From UBA791 sp963602355 (GTDB lineage: Bacteria; Cyanobacteriota; Vampirovibrionia; Gastranaerophilales; Gastranaerophilaceae), in assembly GCA_963602355.1 (NCBI GenBank), contig CAVCIU010000027.1:1-21780 (forward strand): a stretch of 21,780 nt of DNA, given 5' to 3'. Each line of letters opens with the position of its first letter. Within the stretch, counting starts at the first letter, position 1. The position numbers and the translations under genes are program-made. Positions 13,766-20,299 of the stretch are shown here, piece after piece. The notes under the pieces are model-generated. The model searched no databases and had not been told where the DNA came from. It saw only the letters and a list, made by a program, of their open reading frames with translations.

Positions 13766-15396
13766 CGACAAAGTTAGATGAAAACGAGAGTGTTAATTTA
13801 GTTAAATATATTAGTCAAAAATATGATGATTACGAGACAAAACGCTCAATGCAATTGTCAGATATTAGATTAGTTCGTGATTCTATCTATTCGACGAAAG
13901 TTCCTAGTGTAAAGGATTGGAATACAAACATTGAACTTCCTGATATTTATGAGTTAGCTCAAACCTTGAAGGCTCATATTAGCGAGAATTTGTATTCGCA
14001 TGCAGATGGAATGTTTGATGTTTCTGGAGTTACTCCGCAATCTCAAATGCTTGCAAATAGACAAAAGGCAATGCTTGTGAATACTTTTGAGCAGATGAAT
14101 ATTGAAAACGAGTTAGAGAAAATTATCGACTCTGTTGTTGAAACTGGTGAATGTACACTTTTTGTCGGCTGGGAAACTAAATTAAAAAATATTCGTAGGG
14201 CTAAAACTATTGAAGAGCAACTTACAACAGAAGATGAAACACCTTTTGTTGTTGAAAATAAGGTCGTTTACGATAATGCAAAAGTTAGATATATAAAACC
14301 AGAAGATTTTGTTTTTGATGTTCAGAACAAAGATAGTTGGGATAGTTGTGCAAAAATTTATCGTACGTATTCAACGCTTGACGAAATTCAAAATAATTCT
14401 TTGAATAACGCTTTGACTTCTGAAAAGTTTGAAAACTTGAAAATGTTGATTACGAATAAAAGAAATAAAGATACGGATAAAGGAGTTGACGGTAAAAAAG
14501 TTGAAATTTTGGAATATTGGGGCGATATAGAACTACCAAATGGTGAATTGCTTAAAAACTGGCTGATTGTTGTAGCTGGCAGAAAAGAGGTTATCAGATT
14601 TGAGGCTAATCCTTTTGTGATTAATCCGTTTATCCACGCAAACATTATTGAATCACCTGCGACAAATAGAGGTGTTTCACCGTTAAGAGTTGCGATTGTG
14701 ATGAATAATATTTCGTCAAACATTATGAATAAACAACTTGATGCTCTTGCGTTGATGATGAATCCACCTTACCTTGCACCAAAAGGTTGTTTTAAAGGTG
14801 AACAAGAGGTTCGACCAGGGAAAATTATTGAATATGATACTTCTTTAATGCCGCAAGCTCCTATTCCATTGACTTTTGATAAAGCTTTGAATGGTTGGGA
14901 TTTCTTGAATTACTTTAAAACTACAACCGAAAATGCGACAGGTATTTTCAAAAATATGACAGGAAATGTTCAAAATCAGGCAAGAACAGCTACTGAAATA
15001 AATTATTCTGTAAGTGGTCAATCGGCTAGGTTGAATATGATGTTAGATGCTATTAGTCGAAAACTTATTATTCCAATGGTTGAAAAAACAGCTGAAATTA
15101 TTGCTAATTTTAAGGTTGGCAAAGAAATTATTTGTTTGAATGATAGCGGAAAATATATGTTTTTAGAAATTGATGATTCTATTCGTGGCGCACATTATAT
15201 TTATCGTTACGGCGATAGAAAAGCGACTGCAGAAAGAAAATTAAGACTAAAAGAATTATTTGAAGTTGTTAAATCGTTTGCGGAAGTTCCACAAATTTCT
15301 GAAAAAATAAATTGGATTGAGTGCTTTAAGTATGCACTTGAACAATATGGAATTGAAAATTCAAACAATTTTTTAACAGGAGAAGATGTCGGGTAA
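13741..15396 (+). CDS. Portal protein (P22-like)
   Basis: Dodecameric ring at the unique capsid vertex through which DNA enters and leaves. The 551 residues include WNTNIELPDIYELAQTLKAH (60-79), a segment TGECTLFVGWETK, the domain YDNAKVRYIKPEDFVFDVQN, and the helical stem region FKTTTENATGIFKNMTGNVQ with NQARTATEINYSVSGQSARL, all usual for P22-type portals. The C-terminal barrel is short compared with P22 (725 residues). AAGGAG lies 7 nt before ATG 13741. An 11-bp hairpin separates it from terL. The presence of an intact frame argues against decay. Confidence 0.88.
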   Translation: MQTEKIDLTTKLDENESVNLVKYISQKYDDYETKRSMQLSDIRLVRDSIYSTKVPSVKDWNTNIELPDIYELAQTLKAHISENLYSHADGMFDVSGVTPQSQMLANRQKAMLVNTFEQMNIENELEKIIDSVVETGECTLFVGWETKLKNIRRAKTIEEQLTTEDETPFVVENKVVYDNAKVRYIKPEDFVFDVQNKDSWDSCAKIYRTYSTLDEIQNNSLNNALTSEKFENLKMLITNKRNKDTDKGVDGKKVEILEYWGDIELPNGELLKNWLIVVAGRKEVIRFEANPFVINPFIHANIIESPATNRGVSPLRVAIVMNNISSNIMNKQLDALALMMNPPYLAPKGCFKGEQEVRPGKIIEYDTSLMPQAPIPLTFDKALNGWDFLNYFKTTTENATGIFKNMTGNVQNQARTATEINYSVSGQSARLNMMLDAISRKLIIPMVEKTAEIIANFKVGKEIICLNDSGKYMFLEIDDSIRGAHYIYRYGDRKATAERKLRLKELFEVVKSFAEVPQISEKINWIECFKYALEQYGIENSNNFLTGEDVG

Positions 15397-15409
15397 ATTG
15401 AAATGAAGT

Positions 15410-15435
15410 GGCGAAATGCTTTTGAGCATTTCGCC
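15410..15435 (+). other. Perfect 11-bp hairpin between portal and terL
   Basis: GGCGAAATGCT (15410-15420) pairs with AGCATTTCGCC (15425-15435) around TTTG. There is no T-tract; instead GAGGAG, the terL ribosome-binding site, follows. Likely an mRNA processing or stability element. Confidence 0.7.
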
Positions 15436-15448
15436 TTGAGGAGAAGAA

Positions 15449-16744
15449 ATGGGATATAAATTATTAAAATCGCAGAGAGAATTTTTGGAAATTCCTCACG
15501 ATTATTCAATAGATGTAGCAGTGTATCAAGGAGGTTTTGGCTCTGGTAAAACCTTTGCTGGTTCACTTTTAGGAATTTTGTTATGTTTAAAATTTGCAGG
15601 GATAAGAGGGCTTTGTGGGGCTCAAACTTACACACTTGTTAGAGATACTACGTTGCAATCTTATTTTGAACATTTGGATAATATGGGTTTTGTTGCGGGA
15701 GTTGATTATGCGTGGTCAACATCTAACCAAACTTTGACGTTCAAAAATGGGTCTGAAATTTTGTTTAGACATTTTGATGAACCTGATAAATTAAAATCTT
15801 TAAATTTAGGGTTTGTTGAGATTGAGGAAATGTCAGATGTTCCGTTTTCGACTTTCAAAATGTTGCTTGCACGATTGAGACAAACTCAAAGACGTTTTTG
15901 GAAGGGATTTCAGTATCGTATTTTTGGGCATACAAACCCTGAGATGAATAAGGGTTGGGTTTATAAAACTTTTATCGAAAATCCGCTACCGAATTATAGA
16001 CTAATTTCTGCTCCTACTTACCAAAATACTTATTTACCAGAGGGTTTTTGTGAGGAGATGAAAAAGCTATATGATGAGAAGTATTACAAGATTTTTGTTT
16101 TGGCTGAAACTGGCGACTATGATTCTGGGCTTGTTGTTAAGGGTTTTAAAGATGACAATATTCGTGAAATAAAATATTGTCCAGATTTAGATGTGCATAT
16201 AACTTGCGATTTCAATGTTGATCCTATGTCTTGGATATTGGCTCACAAGACTAAGGATAAGGTTTTCTTCTTTGACGAAATTGTTATGGAGAATACTACG
16301 ACAGAGAAAGCTTGCGAAGAATTTGTTAATAGATATCCAAATCATAAGGGTAAAATTATTATTAATGGTGATGCTTCTGGAGATAATAGAAGTTGTACGA
16401 GTGAGTTTACGAATTACGTAATTATGAAAAATACTCTTGCAAGATTTGGGTATGAGACAGATGTAAGGATTAGGGCGTTCAATCCTCCGATAAAAAATAG
16501 GATTGCAGCTTTTAATGCCAAAATTCGTTCTGCAAGGGGAAAAGTTTGCGTTTATGTTGATAAGAAGTGTGAGAAGCTTCTATATAATATTTATAATTTA
16601 AGATATCAAGAAGGGTCTTCAAGAATTGATATTCCTTCGTATCAGCAGATTAAAAAATCAAATGAACTCAAATTTTTAATGCACCCGCTAGATGCAGCAT
16701 CATATTTAGTCGAATATTATTGGCCAATAAAATTAGAGGTATAA
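15449..16744 (+). CDS. Terminase large subunit (packaging ATPase/nuclease)
   Basis: Motor that translocates DNA into the procapsid and cuts it. The 431 residues have all key parts: Walker A GGFGSGKT (28-35), Walker B GFVEIEE (121-127), the coupling motif FGHTNPE (159-165), and RNase H-like nuclease acids Asp254 (ITCDFNV), Asp308 (INGDASG) and Asp415 (MHPLDAASY). Length is normal for the family. GAGGAG precedes the ATG. It is followed after 3 nt by a small membrane protein gene. Packaging style (headful or site-specific) cannot be read from sequence here, though P22-like partners favour headful. Confidence 0.96.
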   Translation: MGYKLLKSQREFLEIPHDYSIDVAVYQGGFGSGKTFAGSLLGILLCLKFAGIRGLCGAQTYTLVRDTTLQSYFEHLDNMGFVAGVDYAWSTSNQTLTFKNGSEILFRHFDEPDKLKSLNLGFVEIEEMSDVPFSTFKMLLARLRQTQRRFWKGFQYRIFGHTNPEMNKGWVYKTFIENPLPNYRLISAPTYQNTYLPEGFCEEMKKLYDEKYYKIFVLAETGDYDSGLVVKGFKDDNIREIKYCPDLDVHITCDFNVDPMSWILAHKTKDKVFFFDEIVMENTTTEKACEEFVNRYPNHKGKIIINGDASGDNRSCTSEFTNYVIMKNTLARFGYETDVRIRAFNPPIKNRIAAFNAKIRSARGKVCVYVDKKCEKLLYNIYNLRYQEGSSRIDIPSYQQIKKSNELKFLMHPLDAASYLVEYYWPIKLEV

Positions 16745-16747
16745 ATT

Positions 16748-16978
16748 ATGGAAACTTTTTTACAGTATTCTCCATTGATTGTTGTCATTATGGTGTTTTT
16801 AATTCAACAGAGAGTTGTGGTTACACCAGAACAATTGGAGAAAAAACATAGGGAAATCTTGGCAGATGTTGAAGAACATTTTGCTACGTTGAATAGTGTC
16901 AAAGACTTGAAAGAACAAGTTTTTGAGATGAAAGAGAAAATTGATAGGATTTATGAGTGCATTATTGCAGTTAAATAA
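16748..16978 (+). CDS. Small membrane/coiled-coil protein after terL, 76 aa (possible holin or spanin-like)
   Basis: One N-terminal membrane segment (about 4-20: YSPLIVVIMVFLI) and then a charged helix with heptad spacing from TPEQLEKKHREI to MKEKIDRIYECI. The ribosome-binding site GAGG lies in the end of terL. Small proteins of this shape downstream of terL occur in short-tailed phages; a lysis role would pair it with the amidase, but this is inference. Its last codons (ECIIAVK and stop) form the left copy of the direct repeat that brackets the lipase cassette, and its stop overlaps the end of the antisense membrane gene by 8 nt. Confidence 0.7.
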   Translation: METFLQYSPLIVVIMVFLIQQRVVVTPEQLEKKHREILADVEEHFATLNSVKDLKEQVFEMKEKIDRIYECIIAVK

Positions 16979-16980
16979 AA
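16955..16980. repeat. Left direct repeat of the lipase cassette (26 bp)
   Basis: Matches 18729-18754 at 22 of 26 positions, with the inner 15 bp TTATTGCAGTTAAAT identical. This copy encodes the C-terminus (ECIIAVK, stop) of the 76-residue gene. Confidence 0.7.
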
Positions 16981-17321
16981 TGACGAATTATTAAAAATAT
17001 TAGAATGGTTAATATTGCAATACTAAGTAAAGACCCTATTATTTGGAGAATAAAGATAAATTTATTTGATAAGAATTTTTCATTTTTAATTCTAAAATTT
17101 TCGTTCGGTTCTTCGTATATGTATGTAAATATCGTAAGAATGTAGCCTACGGGTAGGGTGAATATAAGAATACAGAATAATGTAATACTATAAATCCAAC
17201 CAGATTCAAAAGTCGTTAAATCAAGGATTAGAACTGCTACAAAAGTTAATATTGCATTGATATATCCAAATAAGCTTAATGTGTTAAAGCTATAACGATT
17301 TTTTATATTTAATAAATTCAT
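16971..17321 (-). CDS. Small four-helix membrane protein flanking the lipase (left copy), 116 aa
   Basis: Unknown family. It has about four hydrophobic segments (residues 15-34, 42-70, 88-112 split in two) with a short charged loop YEEPNENFRIKNEK (69-82). It is similar to the protein at 18305-18667: both have K/RYSFN near residue 10-14, a Y-I-x-E-E end of the second hydrophobic stretch and NKF/Y before the last one. ATG 17321 is preferred over the GTG at 17378, because TACTAT lies exactly 6 nt upstream (leaderless) and the longer form would overlap the lipase start. It diverges from the lipase gene with a 36-bp gap. An immunity or partner role for the lipase is suggested by position only. Confidence 0.72.
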   Translation of the reverse strand: MNLLNIKNRYSFNTLSLFGYINAILTFVAVLILDLTTFESGWIYSITLFCILIFTLPVGYILTIFTYIYEEPNENFRIKNEKFLSNKFIFILQIIGSLLSIAILTILIFLIIRHFI

Positions 17322-17327
17322 AGAGAG

Positions 17328-17333
17328 ATAGTA
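17328..17333 (-). promoter_or_regulatory. -10 element of the left membrane gene, leaderless type
   Basis: TACTAT followed by CTCTCT and ATG on the minus strand. The right-hand paralogue has TATAAT-CTCGCT-ATG, so the promoter is duplicated along with the gene. Confidence 0.5.
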
Positions 17334-17357
17334 AATAAAAAAAGAAAGGAATGCAAG

Positions 17358-18302
17358 ATGAATAACATTAAAGAACACAAAGAATTACAAGAATTATCAA
17401 AATATGTTTATAAGGAAAGAGATAGCAAATTACCAACAGGTTGGCTATCAATAAAACCTTATGAAAACAAAGATACAGGCTTTTATGCTGAGGCATTTTA
17501 TAAAAATGATAAAGTAGTAATTGCGATTAGGGGTACTGATTTTGGGAGTGATTTTTTTGAATTTGGAAAAGATGGTATCAATGACTTTAGTCTAGGTATA
17601 AAAGGTATACCTGCTCAATACTCTGATGCAGAAAAGTTTTACTCAGAAATAAAGAAAACGTTTCCTAATCAAGAAATTATCTTTACAGGACATTCTTTAG
17701 GTGGAAGTTTATCACAATTGATGAGTAATTATACTGGTTGCAAAGCTGTTACGTTTAATGCTTATGGCATTAAGTCTATTCTAAAAGGAAATGTATCAAA
17801 AGCAGACGAAGATTTGATTACAAATTATGGGCACAAAAATGATCTTGTTTTTATTTCAAATATTGATAATCAATTGGGTAAAACCTATATAACAAAAGAT
17901 ACAAATTCAAAAAATGATTTTTATAAACAATCAAAGTTTCCGACAAAAAACTCTTTTATGTATCATACAATTCAATCAATGGGTGATATATCAAATGTTT
18001 CTGAGTACAAAGGACAAAATGTACAAACCGAAGAGAGCAAGGCTTTTAAGTTAAATATTGAAAAGAATGTTGATATGAGAGATGTTGACCCATTTAGATA
18101 TTATACAAGAGAAGATGTTGCAAAAATGTCTACCGATGAATATCAAGAAAAAGAAAATCATATCTTACGTCAAATAAAAAATATTGGAATGCTATCAGAT
18201 AAAGAAGCAAAAAACAAACTTCAAACAGGCGACTTAATATGGGTTAATTCGTATGTCAGAGATGACGGAACAGAAGTAAAAGGATATTATCGTCGTAAGT
18301 GA
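17358..18302 (+). CDS. Class 3 lipase-like hydrolase with scaffold-type C-terminal motif
   Basis: Alpha/beta hydrolase acting on lipids or esters. The 314 residues include the oxyanion strand VVIAIRGTD (53-61), nucleophile Ser113 in GHSLGG (111-116), and candidates Asp162 (GHKNDLV) and His203 (MYHTIQ), a full Ser-Asp-His triad. No signal peptide is seen. Residues 249-280 (YTREDVAKMSTDEYQEKENH and on) match the C-terminal motif of the scaffold protein at 10337-11077, with 11 identities in about 31 positions. The end, SYVRDDGTEVKGYYR (298-312), is a recurrent phage/host C-terminal motif of unknown role. The ribosome-binding site AAAGAAAGG is like that of the coat, scaffold and connector genes. 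Two related antisense membrane genes flank it. It is therefore probably a capsid-associated cargo enzyme; a simple moron lipase is the alternative. Confidence 0.88.
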   Translation: MNNIKEHKELQELSKYVYKERDSKLPTGWLSIKPYENKDTGFYAEAFYKNDKVVIAIRGTDFGSDFFEFGKDGINDFSLGIKGIPAQYSDAEKFYSEIKKTFPNQEIIFTGHSLGGSLSQLMSNYTGCKAVTFNAYGIKSILKGNVSKADEDLITNYGHKNDLVFISNIDNQLGKTYITKDTNSKNDFYKQSKFPTKNSFMYHTIQSMGDISNVSEYKGQNVQTEESKAFKLNIEKNVDMRDVDPFRYYTREDVAKMSTDEYQEKENHILRQIKNIGMLSDKEAKNKLQTGDLIWVNSYVRDDGTEVKGYYRRK

Positions 18303-18304
18303 TT

Positions 18305-18667
18305 TTACATTAAAATCGCTAATATAAATATATAAATTATTATGCCAAAAATAAAGATATGCCATAGTATGCCTGCGAAAAGTAAAATTAAATAGGCAAG
18401 GCTCGTTGTATATTTGTTTTGCGGTACTTCAAATTTATAAATTTCTTCTACGATATATACAATAAGACAGATTAGAAGACTTATAATAGATAAACTAAAT
18501 GTGAGTAACCAATACCAAAATAGAGATATGTCGCCGGCGCTGGCTTTGTAATTTGGCATTAATGTAGGCAACATTAATTTTAAAAATATTAGGATACAAA
18601 ATATTCCACAAATAGCAAAAACATTAAAACTATATTTGTATCTTAATTTGTTTAGTAAATTCTTCAT
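18305..18667 (-). CDS. Small four-helix membrane protein flanking the lipase (right copy), 120 aa
   Basis: Paralogue of the 16971-17321 product. Hydrophobic segments lie at about 14-34, 48-73, 86-102 and 104-120, with the charged loop EEIYKFEVPQNKY (74-86). KYSFN is at 11-15. It converges on the lipase gene, with 2 nt between the two stops. The promoter TATAAT-CTCGCT-ATG shows independent, leaderless expression on the minus strand, as would suit an immunity gene made even when the module is silent. The function is not known. Confidence 0.72.
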   Translation of the reverse strand: MKNLLNKLRYKYSFNVFAICGIFCILIFLKLMLPTLMPNYKASAGDISLFWYWLLTFSLSIISLLICLIVYIVEEIYKFEVPQNKYTTSLAYLILLFAGILWHIFIFGIIIYIFILAILM

Positions 18668-18673
18668 AGCGAG

Positions 18674-18679
18674 ATTATA
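18674..18679 (-). promoter_or_regulatory. -10 element of the right membrane gene, leaderless type
   Basis: TATAAT with exactly 6 nt (CTCGCT) to the ATG on the minus strand. No Shine-Dalgarno site. Confidence 0.6.
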
Positions 18680-18728
18680 CAGAATTTATAGAAATAATAC
18701 AATAGTAAAACACTATTATCTCAGAAAG

Positions 18729-18754
18729 GAGTTTGTTATTGCAGTTAAATGAAA
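18729..18754. repeat. Right direct repeat of the lipase cassette (26 bp)
   Basis: Copy of 16955-16980. Read in the matching frame it gives EFVIAVK and a stop, against ECIIAVK and a stop on the left, so it looks like a remnant of the 3' end of a related gene. It lies between the promoters of the right membrane gene and the gene at 18774. Confidence 0.65.
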
Positions 18755-18761
18755 AAAATGG

Positions 18762-18767
18762 TATAAT
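18762..18767 (+). promoter_or_regulatory. Extended -10 element of the 18774 gene, leaderless type
   Basis: TGGTATAAT with exactly 6 nt to ATG 18774. It starts 8 bp after the right direct repeat. There is no Shine-Dalgarno site. Confidence 0.6.
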
Positions 18768-18773
18768 TCTCAC

Positions 18774-20297
18774 ATGCAAAAAGTAAAATCTCTTATCAAG
18801 CCCATAATTTTTTACGCATTTTTATTTATGATATGTTTAGCCTTTTCTGCACACGCTTTAGGCTATGATTTTGATTTGTGGGCAAGATTGCTTGTGGGTA
18901 AAGCTGTCTTTCAAACAGGACACGTTTTAACGCACGACTTTTTGTCTTATACGCCAACTCACGAGTGGATTGACCACGAGTGGGGCGCAAGCATTATTAT
19001 ATATGCGTTTTTTAAGTTGCTTGGGTATAACGGAATTATTTTCCTTCAAGCTATTTTAACATTTTTGATTTTTGTATTTATTCATAAAACGATTAACTTG
19101 AATGTTCCAAGCTATATCTCTAAATATAATATAGTATTTTATTTTATAGGTATTTACGTAATTCAAGATGTTTTCTTTAACCCTGTAAGATGTCATATGT
19201 TTACGTTCCTATTTTTTGCAATATTCTTGTACATTTTGGAATATACAAGGGCGAAAGAAAATTACAAACCTCTTTTTGCAATACCGTTTTTAATCGTATT
19301 GTGGAATAATATCCACGGCGGTGTTGTTGCGGGATTGGGCTTATTATTCTTGTACGCAATTGGACAAGCTTTAAATAAAAATAACAATCATAAATATTAT
19401 TTTTATACTATTCTTGCATCTTTGCCTTTGATGATAATTAATCCTTATGGTGTTAAATATTTATCATTTTTATTTATGGCAAATACGTTAGATAGACTTG
19501 ATATTGCTGAATGGTGGAGTATTTTCTGTCCATTCCATTTCTATTCGTATATTGCGTTTAAAATGTTTATGCTATTTGTTTTGGCTGTTGAATTTATCAA
19601 GGTCAAAAAAAATGGCTTTTCTTATCAAAATTTAGATAAAACAAAGTTCTTAATTTTACTAGCAACTACAATCCTTGCAATTCAACATTTAAAATTAATT
19701 AGATTGTTTGTTATTGCTGGTTTGATTTTTGTGTATACAGATTTTTATACATTGATAAAATCTTTTAAACTAACTAAATGGAAAAATTTAGTAATCTATT
19801 CTTTCATATTTATGTTCTGTTTTTCTCTTTTGAGGGTTGCAGATTATAGACCGAAAGTAAGCTTTGATTTTCCGGTTTTAGAAACAGAGTTTATTAAAAC
19901 TAATAACTTGAAAGGTAATATCCTAGTTAATTTAGGACTAGGTAGTTATGTTGCGTACAAACTTTATCCTAATAACTTAATATTCATGGACGGAAGATAC
20001 GAAGAAGTTTATTACGATGAAATGATTCCGCTATTAAAGAAATTCCACTTGGTTTCTGACGGTTGGGACGAATTGTTGAAAAAGTACCCTCCTGACGTAA
20101 TGATTTTGGAAAATGGTTATCCTATCATAGATAAGTTGCAAGAAGTAAATAATTGGAATGTTGTATATCGTGGTAATAGATTTACCGTGTTCGTAAGTGA
20201 TAAGGTAAAAAAAGACTCTTATCAGCTTCCAACAATGAATTTCTCTTATTACGAAAATTCTATTTTTGATACAAATGTTGACTTCAGAAAGAAATAA
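18774..20297 (+). CDS. Multi-pass membrane protein, GT-C-like family of unknown substrate
   Basis: A 507-residue protein with about ten membrane helices and a C-terminal soluble domain. The first outer loop has YDFDLWARLLVGKAVFQTGH (31-50), then THDFLSYTPTHEWIDHEWGA, matching a widespread uncharacterised family with D.DLW..L..G and F.Y(T).....W..HEW; the acidic pair in loop 1 resembles GT-C glycosyltransferases that use lipid-phosphate sugars. The C-terminal part, LVNLGLGSYVAYKLYPN with IFMDGRYE and WDELLKKYPPDVMILEN, is also typical. It is preceded by a leaderless-type promoter and followed after 2 nt by the patatin gene, so the two probably form an operon. The reaction is unproven. Confidence 0.75.
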   Translation: MQKVKSLIKPIIFYAFLFMICLAFSAHALGYDFDLWARLLVGKAVFQTGHVLTHDFLSYTPTHEWIDHEWGASIIIYAFFKLLGYNGIIFLQAILTFLIFVFIHKTINLNVPSYISKYNIVFYFIGIYVIQDVFFNPVRCHMFTFLFFAIFLYILEYTRAKENYKPLFAIPFLIVLWNNIHGGVVAGLGLLFLYAIGQALNKNNNHKYYFYTILASLPLMIINPYGVKYLSFLFMANTLDRLDIAEWWSIFCPFHFYSYIAFKMFMLFVLAVEFIKVKKNGFSYQNLDKTKFLILLATTILAIQHLKLIRLFVIAGLIFVYTDFYTLIKSFKLTKWKNLVIYSFIFMFCFSLLRVADYRPKVSFDFPVLETEFIKTNNLKGNILVNLGLGSYVAYKLYPNNLIFMDGRYEEVYYDEMIPLLKKFHLVSDGWDELLKKYPPDVMILENGYPIIDKLQEVNNWNVVYRGNRFTVFVSDKVKKDSYQLPTMNFSYYENSIFDTNVDFRKK

Positions 20298-20299
20298 TT

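Larger units (their letters stand above)
6864..16978 (+). mobile_element. Phage-derived head/packaging module (prophage remnant or gene-transfer-agent-like element)
   Basis: About 10 kb holding a regulator, amidase, tail-hub-like protein, coat, scaffold, connector, TerS, portal, TerL and small accessory genes. No integrase, repressor, replication gene, tail spike or ejection protein is seen. TerL, amidase and portal are full length with their motifs intact, so the core does not look decayed. Genes carry Shine-Dalgarno sites (AAAGAAAGG or AAGGAG type), unlike the leaderless host genes. The gene order is nearly reversed relative to P22. The limits given are those of the first and last phage-type gene; the right border may instead be near 18754 if the lipase cassette belongs to it. 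Confidence 0.8.

Noticed and set aside
14388..14723. Minus-strand open frame inside the portal gene
   Set aside because: It lies wholly inside the portal gene, in a region conserved at protein level.
15207..15635. Minus-strand open frame over the portal end and terL start
   Set aside because: It is antisense to conserved portal and TerL sequence, including the Walker A region, and has no start signals.
16955..18754. The 26-bp direct repeats as attachment sites of a whole prophage
   Set aside because: They bracket only the lipase cassette, not the head module, and no integrase is present.
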